DNA from: JAGWRI01 sp035700805
Lineage (GTDB): Bacteria; Gemmatimonadota; Gemmatimonadetes; Gemmatimonadales; Gemmatimonadaceae
DNA length: 64,000 nucleotides
Assembly: GCA_035700805.1 (NCBI GenBank)
Contig: DASSOG010000008.1
Span: forward strand, 31,646-95,645
Direction: 5' to 3'
Shown: positions 7,232 to 17,859 of the stretch, one piece after another
Position numbering within the stretch: the stretch's first letter is position 1
How the letters are laid out: the number at the start of each line of letters is the position of its first letter
The notes under the pieces: model-generated
Told to the model about the DNA's origin: nothing
The model's database searches: none
What the model saw: the letters and a program-made list of their open reading frames with translations, nothing else
Translations under genes and position numbers: made by a program

Positions 7232-7801
7232 GTGAAAACGACGGATGCCATTGCCGCCAACGTTGATCAGGATGCCTCGGATCAACTGGTCATTCAGGAG
7301 GTGCTTGCGGGTCACCGCGACGCCTTTCGGTTGCTGATTTCGCGGTACAGCGACCCGTTGTATCGGCATGCGTTATGCATGACGGGGAGTCCAGACGTCG
7401 CGGAAGACGTGCTGCAGCTCTCCTTCATCAAGGCGTACCAGCACCTGTCCGAGGTGCGGGGTCGGTTTGACGCCTGGGTGTTTCGGATTGTGGCGAATGG
7501 GTGCAAGGACTGGCTGAAGAATATTCGGCGGTCGCATTTGAGCTACGAGGAGGATGACCAGCCCTCGCAGCAGGCGACCCCTGACGAGGAGTTGGACCGG
7601 ACGGAACTTCGCTCGGATCTGGATCGTGCGCTGGCGTCGCTCCCGGCATCGTTGCGGGAGGCCTTCATCATGAAGCACGTGGAGGGGCGATCGTACGAGG
7701 AGATGGCGGATTTGCTGGGGACAACCGTAGGGGCGTTGAAGATGCGCGTGCACCGGGCTCGCGAGGCGCTCCAGGCCTTACTCGAGGAGAAGTACGCCTG
7801 A
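7232..7801 (+). CDS. RNA polymerase sigma factor, ECF (sigma-70) family
   Basis: A ~189-aa ECF sigma factor with only regions 2 and 4. Region 2 spans about residues 15-85 (DAFRLLISRYSDPLYRHAL, then DVLQLSFIKAYQHL and FDAWVFRIVANGCKDWL). A short acidic linker follows, then region 4 (LASLPASLREAFIMKHVEGRSYEEMADLL, and the recognition helix TVGALKMRVHRAREAL). It recruits polymerase to a specific regulon. The start is uncertain: GTG at 7232 gives MKTTDAIAANV and is preferred on protein grounds, while GTG at 7214 adds six residues. The next gene begins three bases after its stop and encodes a membrane protein, the usual sigma/anti-sigma pairing. Confidence 0.9.
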   Translation: MKTTDAIAANVDQDASDQLVIQEVLAGHRDAFRLLISRYSDPLYRHALCMTGSPDVAEDVLQLSFIKAYQHLSEVRGRFDAWVFRIVANGCKDWLKNIRRSHLSYEEDDQPSQQATPDEELDRTELRSDLDRALASLPASLREAFIMKHVEGRSYEEMADLLGTTVGALKMRVHRAREALQALLEEKYA

Positions 7802-7803
7802 CC

Positions 7804-8235
7804 ATGCACGAAGACCTGAGTTCCGACGCCGGGCTCGTACGCGACGGCCGCAAGCGGCCTGCACCGGAAGGGCCGGCGCGTCCACTCGTAGATCGTGAAG
7901 TACCGTTGGGTCCGCAGGCGGATCGCCCCCTCGCCGCGGCCGTACATGCGTGGTTGGATGGGGAGCTGCCGGAGGCGGCCGTGCGCAAGACTGAATCTTC
8001 CAAGGACGTAGAATTCTGGCGGGCGTTGGACACCGAGATGGCGCGTGTGCGCCGCCTGCGGACGCCGCAGCACGTCGAGGCGCAGATCATGGCCGCGCTG
8101 CCGACGCATGCGCCGGCCGCGGCGATCTCGCCCTGGTACCGCCGCGAATTCGTGATCACGCCGGCCACGGCCCTGCTGGTTGGCGCCGCCCTGGTGGCGG
8201 CCGGTTCCATCGTGACCGCACTGCTCGTGCGCTGA
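7804..8235 (+). CDS. Putative anti-sigma factor, single-pass membrane protein
   Basis: A 143-aa protein beginning three bases after the ECF sigma stop codon. It has a polar N-terminal cytoplasmic part. A helix around residues 45-85 (AAAVHAWLDGELPEAAV) resembles the short helical segment of zinc-less anti-sigma domains, and there is one C-terminal membrane helix (about residues 118-142). No HxxxCxxC zinc motif is present. Position and topology support a role holding the sigma factor at the membrane; the family itself is not recognised, so this is inference from context. Confidence 0.6.
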   Translation: MHEDLSSDAGLVRDGRKRPAPEGPARPLVDREVPLGPQADRPLAAAVHAWLDGELPEAAVRKTESSKDVEFWRALDTEMARVRRLRTPQHVEAQIMAALPTHAPAAAISPWYRREFVITPATALLVGAALVAAGSIVTALLVR

Positions 8236-8313
8236 CGGCTTCGTCGGCACACGCACGGACAGGCGGTCGGGATCCCTCGCGAACCCGGCCGCCTGTCTCA
8301 TACCGGGGCCTCC

Positions 8314-8787
8314 ATGCATGAGCACACACGTATAGCCGAGCAGATTCGCCGGGCCTCGCATGGGCCGGCGTGGCATGGCCCGTCGCTGGCCGAGGTCCTG
8401 GACGACATCACCACGGACGAAGCGATCGCGCGCCCGGTGCCCGACGCTCACAGCATCTGGGAACTTGTCGGCCATCTCACCACATGGACCCATGCGGTGG
8501 CCAGGCGACTCGAGGACGCCGGATTCGATCCGTCGGAACCAGAGAACTTTCCGCGGGTTCGCGATGCGTCGCCTCGCGCATGGGCGGCGGCGTGTGATCG
8601 CGTCCTGGATGCACATGAGGAGCTGGCGGCCGCGGTGGAGCGGGGCGCCGGCGGCGACCTCGACGCGGAGGTGCCGGGCCGCGGCTATCCCCTGCATGTC
8701 ATGCTCAGCGGGGCCGCCGAGCACACCGCGTATCACACCGGGCAGATTGCCGTGCTGAAGCGCGCGCTGGGCACCGGCGCCAAGTGA
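8314..8787 (+). CDS. DinB-like / YfiT-type putative metal-dependent protein
   Basis: A 157-aa four-helix-bundle protein of the DinB/YfiT superfamily. The expected metal-site histidines are visible: one in SIWELVGHLTTW (near residue 54) and two in the late helix AEHTAYHTGQI (near residues 141 and 145). The start MHEHTRIAEQIRRA is an ATG. Members of this superfamily include thiol-dependent S-transferases and many uncharacterised damage- or stress-linked proteins; nothing here fixes the substrate. The stop overlaps the start of the SGNH hydrolase by four bases (GTGA). Confidence 0.8.
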   Translation: MHEHTRIAEQIRRASHGPAWHGPSLAEVLDDITTDEAIARPVPDAHSIWELVGHLTTWTHAVARRLEDAGFDPSEPENFPRVRDASPRAWAAACDRVLDAHEELAAAVERGAGGDLDAEVPGRGYPLHVMLSGAAEHTAYHTGQIAVLKRALGTGAK

Positions 8788-9389
8788 GCGGGGTTCGCTA
8801 CCTCGCGCTCGGGGATTCGTACACTGTCGGTGAGGGTGTGGGAGCTGGAGCAGGGTGGCCTGCGGTGCTCGCCGGGCTGCTGCGCGCACAGGGCGTGCCC
8901 ATGGACGAACCCCAGGTCATTGCGCGCACGGGCTGGTCGTGCGAGGAACTGGAGCGGGCCATCGACGCGGCGCTTCCGTCCGGGCCCTACCCGCTGGTGT
9001 CGCTGCTTATCGGCGTGAACGACCAGTACCGGGGGGCCAGCGCGGAAGCGTACGGGCGTCGGTTTGAGGCGTTGCTTGGCCGTGCCGCCGAGTTCGCCGG
9101 CGATCGCACCGGACGCGTCGTGGTGCTCTCGATTCCCGACTGGGGGGTGAGTCCCTTTGCCGAGGGCCGCGACCGGGCCGCCATCGCTCGCGGCATCGAT
9201 GCCTTCAACGCCACCAACCGGGCTGTCACAATCCGGCACGGCGCGCGCTACGTGGACATCACGGCCAGTTCGCGCGCATGGAATGCGTCGCGGCACTTCG
9301 TGGCCGATGGGCTTCATCCAGCCGGGGCGGTGTACGCCGAGTGGGCAAACCTGGTGCTGGGAGCCGCGGCCGCCGCGCTTCGTGTCTAG
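8784..9389 (+). CDS. SGNH/GDSL-type esterase
   Basis: A 201-aa SGNH hydrolase. Block I is YLALGDSYT with the nucleophile Ser near residue 10, block III is LLIGVNDQY (Asn), and block V is DGLHPAG (Asp and His). It lacks a signal peptide, so it is probably a cytoplasmic esterase or thioesterase acting on acyl or acetyl groups. The GTG start overlaps the stop of the DinB-like gene, and the coding ends 12 bases before a convergent acetyltransferase gene, leaving no room for a separate terminator. Confidence 0.88.
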   Translation: MSGVRYLALGDSYTVGEGVGAGAGWPAVLAGLLRAQGVPMDEPQVIARTGWSCEELERAIDAALPSGPYPLVSLLIGVNDQYRGASAEAYGRRFEALLGRAAEFAGDRTGRVVVLSIPDWGVSPFAEGRDRAAIARGIDAFNATNRAVTIRHGARYVDITASSRAWNASRHFVADGLHPAGAVYAEWANLVLGAAAAALRV

Positions 9390-9401
9390 GCGACGGGCGT
9401 T

Positions 9402-9815
9402 CTACAGATCGTGGCGGAGCACCACCTGGTCCACCCCGGGCCGGTAGTAGTCGGGAATGCGGGCAATCTCCGTAAATCCGTATTGCTCCAGCAGCGCCAC
9501 CGCAGCGGCAAACGCCGCATCCGCGGGCCACTCCGCCACCACGAACCGCGCGCCCATGGCACGCAGCACATCGCACGCGCGCGCCACCAGGTGCGGATCG
9601 TTGCCCAGCAGGAGGCGAATCCTTCCCGCGCCGCTCGCGCCCGCGACCAGCCCGACCAGGGCCAGCGCGGTGGCCGCGCCGCCGTGCTCCGTCCACACGG
9701 CCACGCACTCATCTGACCCACCATGTACAGCCTGCTCCAGCAGCTCGACGGCCGGTGCCAGGTAGGGCGTCCCGCCCAGCGCCGATTCGACGAGCGCCCG
9801 CGCCAGGGGTGGCAT
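9402..9815 (-). CDS. GNAT-family N-acetyltransferase-like protein
   Basis: A 137-aa protein with the outline of a GNAT acetyltransferase. A central strand (AATALALVGLVAG), a segment where the acetyl-CoA pyrophosphate loop would be, a helix LVARACDVLRAMGARF, and the late motif AVALLEQYGFTEIARIPDYYRPGVDQVVL, where the Tyr-Gly-Phe and final strand are typical of GNAT motif B. It begins four bases after the lpd stop and so is likely co-transcribed with sucB-lpd. The acceptor substrate is unknown. Confidence 0.75.
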   Translation of the reverse strand: MPPLARALVESALGGTPYLAPAVELLEQAVHGGSDECVAVWTEHGGAATALALVGLVAGASGAGRIRLLLGNDPHLVARACDVLRAMGARFVVAEWPADAAFAAAVALLEQYGFTEIARIPDYYRPGVDQVVLRHDL

Positions 9816-9819
9816 GGGG

Positions 9820-11232
9820 TCAGATGTGGATGGCGCGTCCCAGCGTGGCCAATGCCGCTTCCTTGGTGGCTTCGGAGAGCGTTGGATGCGCGTGCACCGT
9901 GATCCCGATGTCCTCGCTTGACCCGCGGTACTCGAACGCGAGTACGATCTCCGCGATCAGTTCCGAGGCGTTGGGACCAATGATGTGGCAGCCGAGCAAT
10001 TCGTCGGTGCGCGCGTCGGCCACGAACTTCACGAAGCCTGACGCCTCGCCCATGGAGCGTGCCCGCCCGTTGGCGGAGTAGGGAAACTTGCCGGTGCGGT
10101 ACTCGCGGCCCGATTCCTTCACCTCACGTTCGCACAGGCCCACCGAGGCGATCTCGGGCCAGGTGTATACCACTGCCGGAATGGACTTGTAGTGCATGTG
10201 CACCGGCTTACCCGCCATCACCTCGACGGCCACCACGCCCTCTTCCTCCGCCTTGTGCGCCAGGAGCTTGCCGCCAACGCAATCCCCAATCGCATATACG
10301 TTGGGCAGGCTGGTGCGCATCTGGTCATCCACGAGCACCTCACCACGCTTGCCCAGCTTGAGGCCGAGCGCCGCGGCGTCCACGCCGGTGAGCACGGGCT
10401 TGCGGCCCACGGACACGAGCACGTAGTCGCCTTCCAGCGTCTCCGCCTTGCCATCCTTCTCGATGTCCACCAGGACGCGCTTGCCCTCGCGGCGGCCTCC
10501 CGTCACGCGCGTGCCCGGGCGGAGTTCCAGCCCCTGCTTCCGGAAGGTGCGATCGGCTTCCCTGATGACCTCGTCGTCCATGCCCGGCAGGATGGTGGGG
10601 AACAGCTCCACCACCGTGACCTTGGCGCCCAGCCGCCGCCAGACGGAGCCGAGTTCCAGGCCAATCACCCCGCCGCCAATCACGATCAGGTGCTTTGGTA
10701 CTTCCGGGATCCTGAGCGCGCCCACGTTGCTGAGCACACGGTCCTCGTCGTACGGCAGGAAGGGAAGCTGCACGGGCACCGAACCCGTGGCGATGATGAC
10801 ATGCCGGGCCTGGATCTCCGCCGAGCGGCCGTCGGCGGCGTCCACCGCGACGACGTTGCCGGGCTTGAGCGTGCCACGACCGCGGGCCCACGCCACCTTG
10901 TTCTTGCGGAACAGGAACTCGATGCCCTTGGTGTTCTGGCCCACCACTTCGTCCTTGCGCTTCAGCATGCGGGCCAGGTCCAGCTTCACCTCGCCAGTGA
11001 GCACGCCATGGTCGGCGGCGTGGGTGCGCGCAAATTCATAATGCTCGCTGGAGCTGAGCAGGGCCTTGGATGGAATGCACCCGACGTTCACGCAGGTGCC
11101 GCCCAGGGTCTGGTCCATCTCGATGCAGACGGCGGAGAGGCCAAGTTGCGCGGCGCGAATGGCGGCCACATAGCCGCCCGGGCCGCCGCCGATGATGGCG
11201 ACATCGGCTTGGTTCGGGGCAAGGTCAGTCAT
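9820..11232 (-). CDS. lpd: Dihydrolipoyl dehydrogenase (E3)
   Basis: A 470-aa flavoprotein that reoxidises dihydrolipoamide of 2-oxoacid dehydrogenase complexes using NAD+. Visible features: the FAD-binding GGGPGGYVAA near residue 15; the redox-active disulfide loop GGTCVNVGCIPSKAL; the NAD-binding IGGGVIGLELGSVWRRLG near residue 180; the second FAD motif VYAIGDCV; and the C-terminal catalytic HAHPTLSEA of the dimer interface. The length is normal. It follows sucB by 48 bases on the same strand, the usual E2-E3 order, so it probably serves the 2-oxoglutarate complex; no sucA is in view. Confidence 0.96.
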   Translation of the reverse strand: MTDLAPNQADVAIIGGGPGGYVAAIRAAQLGLSAVCIEMDQTLGGTCVNVGCIPSKALLSSSEHYEFARTHAADHGVLTGEVKLDLARMLKRKDEVVGQNTKGIEFLFRKNKVAWARGRGTLKPGNVVAVDAADGRSAEIQARHVIIATGSVPVQLPFLPYDEDRVLSNVGALRIPEVPKHLIVIGGGVIGLELGSVWRRLGAKVTVVELFPTILPGMDDEVIREADRTFRKQGLELRPGTRVTGGRREGKRVLVDIEKDGKAETLEGDYVLVSVGRKPVLTGVDAAALGLKLGKRGEVLVDDQMRTSLPNVYAIGDCVGGKLLAHKAEEEGVVAVEVMAGKPVHMHYKSIPAVVYTWPEIASVGLCEREVKESGREYRTGKFPYSANGRARSMGEASGFVKFVADARTDELLGCHIIGPNASELIAEIVLAFEYRGSSEDIGITVHAHPTLSEATKEAALATLGRAIHI

Positions 11233-11280
11233 GTCATTCGTGGAAGTTGGTGCCGGGGCCCGCGCGGCGAGTGCCGCCGG

Positions 11281-12597
11281 TCAGTCGATCAGCATGGCCC
11301 CGGGTTCTTCGATCAGTTCCTTGACGCGCACCAGGAACAGCACGGCCTGCTGTCCGTCCACCGCGCGGTGGTCGTAGGTGAGCGCGATGTACATCATGGG
11401 CCGTATCACCACCTGGCCGTCCACGGCCACGGGGCGGTCCTGCATCTTGTGCAACCCCAGGATGCCTACCTGCGGGTAATTCAGGATGGGCGTGGACTGC
11501 AGCGACCCGAAGACGCCGCCATTCGTGATCGTGAATGTGCCACCCGTGAGGTCGTCCATGGTCAGCTTGGAGCTGCGCGCGCGGTCGGCCACTTCGTTCA
11601 TGGTACGGGCGATGTCCACCAGCCCCATGCGGTCCACGTCCTTGAGGTTCGGCACCACCAGGCCGGCCTCCGACGCCACCGCGATGCCCATGTTCACATA
11701 GTGCTTGTAGACGATCGTGTCGCCCTCGATCTGCGAATTCACTATCGGGTAGGCCTTGAGGGCCTGGCAGGCCGCCTTCACGAAGAAGGGCATGAATGAG
11801 AGCTTGACGCCGTACTGCTCCTGCACCCGGTCCCGCAGGTGCGAACGGAGGGACACGACAGCGCTCATGTCCACTTCATTGAACGTGGTGAGGTTGGCGG
11901 TGGCGTGCTGGGCCTGAAGCAGGTTCTCGGCGATGCGCCGGCGGCGCGTGGTCATCTTCTCGCGCGTCTCGCGTGGGCCGTCGGCCGGGTGGAGCGCGGG
12001 TGGCGCCGGCGCCGGCGCCGGCGGGGCGGCAGGACGTGCAGGTGCGGCGGGCGCGGGTTGGGCTGGTGCCGCTGCGGGAGCGGCGGCCAGCGCATCCACC
12101 ACGTCGGGCTTGCTGACAACGCCGCCCAGTCCCGTGCCCTTGACGGAAGACGTATCGAGCCCGGACTCCGTGGCCAGGCGTTGCGCCGCCGGTGAAACGC
12201 GCGGGGGCGCGGCCGGTGCGGCCGCAGCCGCGGCTGATGGTGTCGGTGCATCAGCCGGCTTGGTGGGCTGTCTGGCGGGCGCCGGACTGGGAGTCGCGGG
12301 AGCGGGTGCCGATGCCGCGGGCTTTGGCTCGGTCGCCGGCTTGACGGCCGCGGCGCCCTTGGCCGACTCGTCGATGTTGGCCAGCACGTCGTCCACATGG
12401 ACGGTGTCACCTTCGGCGTGGAGCTGCTTGGTCAGCACGCCGCCGCCCAGTGACGGGACCTCCACGGTGATCTTGTCGGTTTCGAGTTCGACAATCGTGT
12501 CGCCCGGAGCCACGACATCGCCCTCGGCCTTGAGCCAGCGGGAGACGATGGCTTCGGTGATCGATTCGCCGAGTGGGGGGACCTTGATGGACGTCAT
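11281..12597 (-). CDS. sucB: 2-oxoglutarate dehydrogenase E2, dihydrolipoyl succinyltransferase
   Basis: A 438-aa E2 core protein of the TCA-cycle 2-oxoglutarate dehydrogenase. An N-terminal lipoyl domain (VPPLGESITEAIV, lipoylated Lys42 in ETDKITVEVPS) is followed by a long Ala/Pro-rich swinging arm. The E3-binding domain is RVSPAAQRLATESGLD with GTGLGGVVSKPDV. The catalytic acyltransferase domain ends with YDHRAVDGQ, which carries the catalytic His and Asp. The single lipoyl domain and the GESITEA sequence favour succinyl- over acetyltransferase. I chose the ATG at 12597 because the lipoyl domain begins there. The frame is open upstream but has no homology. Confidence 0.93.
   Translation of the reverse strand: MTSIKVPPLGESITEAIVSRWLKAEGDVVAPGDTIVELETDKITVEVPSLGGGVLTKQLHAEGDTVHVDDVLANIDESAKGAAAVKPATEPKPAASAPAPATPSPAPARQPTKPADAPTPSAAAAAAPAAPPRVSPAAQRLATESGLDTSSVKGTGLGGVVSKPDVVDALAAAPAAAPAQPAPAAPARPAAPPAPAPAPPALHPADGPRETREKMTTRRRRIAENLLQAQHATANLTTFNEVDMSAVVSLRSHLRDRVQEQYGVKLSFMPFFVKAACQALKAYPIVNSQIEGDTIVYKHYVNMGIAVASEAGLVVPNLKDVDRMGLVDIARTMNEVADRARSSKLTMDDLTGGTFTITNGGVFGSLQSTPILNYPQVGILGLHKMQDRPVAVDGQVVIRPMMYIALTYDHRAVDGQQAVLFLVRVKELIEEPGAMLID
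12002..12023. repeat. GGCGCC short tandem repeat inside sucB linker
   Basis: About three and a half head-to-tail copies of the palindromic hexamer GGCGCC, encoding part of the Pro/Ala linker between the E3-binding and catalytic domains of SucB. The hexamer is in frame, so slippage would lengthen or shorten the linker by Pro-Ala units without breaking the gene. Confidence 0.7.
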
Positions 12598-12725
12598 TTC
12601 TGGTGTCGGTTCGGGACCGTCATTTCGCCGCGCGCCGAGTCCAACCCGTGCATATTTCAACTACTGGCCACCGGGTCACGCGGCATCGGCCGCTCACGTC
12701 TGGAATATAACCGCAGGGGATACCG

Positions 12726-13760
12726 TTGCGAGCACTGACCATCTCGGCGCACGGCGGGCTGGACCAGCTTGAAGTGCGCGACGACCTGCCCGAGCCCCAG
12801 CTTGGCGCGCCCACTGACGTGCGGGTGCGCGTGCAGGCCGCGGCGTTGAATCACCTGGACCTGTTCGTGATTGAGGGGCTGCCCGGCGTGACCATCAGGC
12901 CGCCCTGGGTGGTGGCGGGTGACGCCGTGGGCGTGGTGGAGCAGGTGGGCACGGAGGTCACGCGGGTGCGCGCTGGCGACCGCGTGGTGATCAACCCTGG
13001 CATCAGCGACCGGACCTGCGTGTACTGTCGCGATGGCGAGCAGTCCTTGTGCCTCAGGTTCGGCATCCTGGGCGAGCATCATCCCGGTACCGCCGCGGAA
13101 TTCGTGGTGGTGCCGCAGCACAATGTGCGGACGATTCCGGTGGACGTTCCCACGCCCGAGGCTGCGGGCTTCACGCTGGCCACGCTCACCGCCTGGCGCA
13201 TGCTCATGACGCGCGCGCAGGTGCGTGAGGGGGAGCGCGTGCTGATCTGGGGCGCCGGTGGCGGTGTGTCCACGGCCGCGTTGCAGATCTGCAAGCGGGT
13301 GGGCGCGGAGGTGTGGGTGGCGTCCAGCAGCGAGGCGCGGCTGGCGCGCGCGCGGGAGCTGGGCGCGGACCATGGGCTCAACTACAACACGCAGGACGTA
13401 ACGCGGGAGATACGTGCCGCCACGGGGAAGGCGGGCGTGGACGTGGTGGTGGAGAACGTGGGCCGGGCGACGTGGAAGCATTCCCTGGGCGCGCTGGGCA
13501 AGCGCGGGCGCCTGGTGACCTGTGGCGGGACGACGGGTCCGATCGTGGAGACCGACGTGCGGCGGTTGTTCTGGAACCAGTGGTCCATCCTGGGATCGAC
13601 CATGGGGAACGACGCCGAGTTTGACGCCGTGGTGGAGCAACTGCGGGCCGGGCGGCTGCTGCCGCCGGTGGATGGCGTGTGGCCGCTGGCGCGGGGGCGC
13701 GATGCATTTGCCCGGCTGCAGAGCGGGGGACAGTTTGGAAAAGTGGTATTGGAAATCTGA
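12726..13760 (+). CDS. Zinc-type alcohol dehydrogenase / quinone reductase-like MDR protein
   Basis: A 344-aa medium-chain dehydrogenase/reductase. The N-terminal GroES-like domain has LNHLDLFVIEGLPG and the structural-zinc-like loop CVYCRDGEQSLC. The Rossmann half carries the NAD(P) loop GAGGGVSTAALQ near residue 178. The family reduces or oxidises alcohols, aldehydes or enones. The start is a TTG at 12726 preceded by a strong AGGGG ribosome site (within 12715-12720), so an upstream ATG is not needed. It stands alone, divergent from sucB and 135 bases before gyrA. The substrate is unknown. Confidence 0.9.
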   Translation: MRALTISAHGGLDQLEVRDDLPEPQLGAPTDVRVRVQAAALNHLDLFVIEGLPGVTIRPPWVVAGDAVGVVEQVGTEVTRVRAGDRVVINPGISDRTCVYCRDGEQSLCLRFGILGEHHPGTAAEFVVVPQHNVRTIPVDVPTPEAAGFTLATLTAWRMLMTRAQVREGERVLIWGAGGGVSTAALQICKRVGAEVWVASSSEARLARARELGADHGLNYNTQDVTREIRAATGKAGVDVVVENVGRATWKHSLGALGKRGRLVTCGGTTGPIVETDVRRLFWNQWSILGSTMGNDAEFDAVVEQLRAGRLLPPVDGVWPLARGRDAFARLQSGGQFGKVVLEI

Positions 13761-13895
13761 CCGGGACGGGGCGTGCATAAGTCGCCATGCCCCAAGCGGT
13801 TAGCAGGTGGTCAATCGGTTGATTTTCGCCCCCCGGACTGTTAGCTTTCGGGGTCGTCTTTCCGCCGTATTTCCGACCCATCCCACCCTCTCAAA

Positions 13896-16418
<2,523 letters not shown>

Positions 16419-16434
16419 GCGTCATCCACGACCA

Positions 16435-16472
16435 CCGAGGGGTCCGGTGCCACGCGGCGCCGGACCCCTCGG
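16435..16472. terminator. Strong bidirectional hairpin between gyrA and the Nramp-like gene
   Basis: A 17-base stem (left arm 16435-16451, right arm 16456-16472) with a single G-T wobble and a four-base ACGC loop. It lies between the stops of two convergent genes. It lacks a U-tract, as is common for terminators of GC-rich bacteria. Position and stability argue for a two-way terminator. Confidence 0.85.
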
Positions 16473-16483
16473 CGCGTCCGTCC

Positions 16484-17701
16484 TCAGCGCATCCACAGCC
16501 TGGGCAGCTCGGTGGAAATTGTGTAAACACTCATTCCGGCCATGGCCACCGCCACCAGCACGCCGGTGACGGTGAGCCAGCGGGCGTGGCGGTAGCCGGC
16601 CGGCATCAGGCGCCGGTGATGCGCCGCCACCAGCACCACCGCCAGCCCCACGGGCAGCACCAGCGCGTTCAGCGCACCCACCGCAATGAGCGTGCGCACC
16701 GGCTTGCCCACCACGAGAAACACCGCGGTACTCACCACGATGAACGCGATCACCAGTCGGTTCCAGTGGCGGTCGCACCACGGGTGCAGTGAGCGGAGGA
16801 AACTCACGGACGTGTACGCCGCGCCCACCACCGACGTGATGGCCGCGGCCCACATCACGAGGCCGAACAGCCGATAGCCCAACTGGCCGATGGCGAGCCG
16901 GAACACGGACGCGGGCGGGTTGGCCGGATCCAGCGTAAAACCGCGCGCGACGACACCCAGCACCGCCAGGAACAGCAGCACGCGCATGAGCGAGGCCACG
17001 CCAATGGCCAGCACCGACGACCGCGTGGCTTCCGCTCGCGAGGCGAGCCCGGTGACCCCGGCGTCGAGCAGGCGGTGCGCGCCGGCAAAGGTGATGTATC
17101 CACCTACCGTGCCACCCACGAGGGTGACGATCGTGAATGTATTCATATGTGTCGGCAACACCGTGCGCACGGCCGCCTGCGCCAGCGGCGGGTGCGCGGT
17201 GATGGCCACGTACAGCGTCAGGCCCACCATCACGAACCCCATCGCCTGGGCGAACCGGTCCATGGCGCGCCCGGCGTCGCGTGCGACAAAGATGCCGATG
17301 CTCCCGACGGCGCTGATGAGCGCTCCCACCCAGACGGGCAGGTTGAGGAGCGCGTTGAGACCGAGCCCCGTGCCGGCGATGTTCCCGATGTTGAACGCCA
17401 GCCCCCCGGCGGCCACCAGCGCGGCCAGCACCCACCCCAGCCCCGGCAGCAGGGCATTCCCCAGGTCCTGCGCCCGCTGGCCACTTGCCACGAGCACCTG
17501 CCACACATTGAGCTGGGCCACGAGGTCCACCACCACCGACACGAGGATGGCGAACCCGAAGCTCGTGCCCAGTTGCGCCGTGAATACCGCCGTCTGCGTG
17601 AGGAAGCCGGGTCCGATGGCCGACGTGGCCATCAGGAAGGCGGCGCCGATGAGCACCGTACGGAGGGAGCGCGACTGGGGGGTGGGATCCGCGTCGTTCA
17701 T
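16484..17701 (-). CDS. Nramp-superfamily transporter of the YcsG type (metal motifs missing)
   Basis: A 405-aa integral membrane protein with about 11 helices, of the Nramp/APC superfamily. It resembles the YcsG branch (LIGAAFLMATSAIGPGFLTQT). Classical Nramp metal transporters carry DPGN in helix 1 and MPH in helix 6. Here the helix 1 motif is GPGF (residues 30-33) and the helix 6 region reads ITFAGAHRLL, so the metal-binding Asp, Asn and Met are absent. Transport of Mn2+ or Fe2+ is therefore doubtful. In some bacteria YcsG-type genes sit with 5-oxoprolinase genes, but none is here. I chose the ATG at 17701 (MNDADPTPQ) over an upstream start that would read through the promoter. Confidence 0.85.
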   Translation of the reverse strand: MNDADPTPQSRSLRTVLIGAAFLMATSAIGPGFLTQTAVFTAQLGTSFGFAILVSVVVDLVAQLNVWQVLVASGQRAQDLGNALLPGLGWVLAALVAAGGLAFNIGNIAGTGLGLNALLNLPVWVGALISAVGSIGIFVARDAGRAMDRFAQAMGFVMVGLTLYVAITAHPPLAQAAVRTVLPTHMNTFTIVTLVGGTVGGYITFAGAHRLLDAGVTGLASRAEATRSSVLAIGVASLMRVLLFLAVLGVVARGFTLDPANPPASVFRLAIGQLGYRLFGLVMWAAAITSVVGAAYTSVSFLRSLHPWCDRHWNRLVIAFIVVSTAVFLVVGKPVRTLIAVGALNALVLPVGLAVVLVAAHHRRLMPAGYRHARWLTVTGVLVAVAMAGMSVYTISTELPRLWMR

Positions 17702-17734
17702 GGAGTGGTTGGCTTGGGGCGGGATGGCGGCCAC

Positions 17735-17764
17735 ATAAAAACCGGAGCACCCAGGTTGCGCCAA
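17735..17764 (-). promoter_or_regulatory. Candidate promoter of the Nramp-like gene
   Basis: The minus strand reads TTGGCG (17764-17759), 18 bases, TTTTAT (17740-17735), with the start codon 34 bases after the -10. Match to consensus is four of six in each box. The divergent diguanylate cyclase gene has its own candidate promoter 40 to 70 bases away. Confidence 0.3.
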
Positions 17765-17805
17765 GATGGCCTGGCAGCGCCGGGCGCGGCAGGGGCAAGT
17801 TGCGC

Positions 17806-17834
17806 TTTACCGCAGTGCGTCTCACGCGTATCTT
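17806..17834 (+). promoter_or_regulatory. Candidate promoter of the diguanylate cyclase gene
   Basis: TTTACC (17806-17811), exactly 17 bases, TATCTT (17829-17834). Each box matches the sigma-70 consensus at four of six places. The predicted transcript start is about 20 bases before the TTG start codon at 17860. Confidence 0.4.
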
Positions 17835-17859
17835 GGCTCGACTCTGATGCCACGCTGAC

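Noticed and set aside
12598..12725. TATAAC (12706-12711) as promoter of the alcohol dehydrogenase
   Set aside because: Transcription would start around 12718, inside or after the strong ribosome site, and no -35 is present at the right distance.
13800..13895. TTGATT-N16-TTAGCT as a gyrA promoter
   Set aside because: The -10 hexamer matches the consensus at only two positions; spacing alone is not enough.
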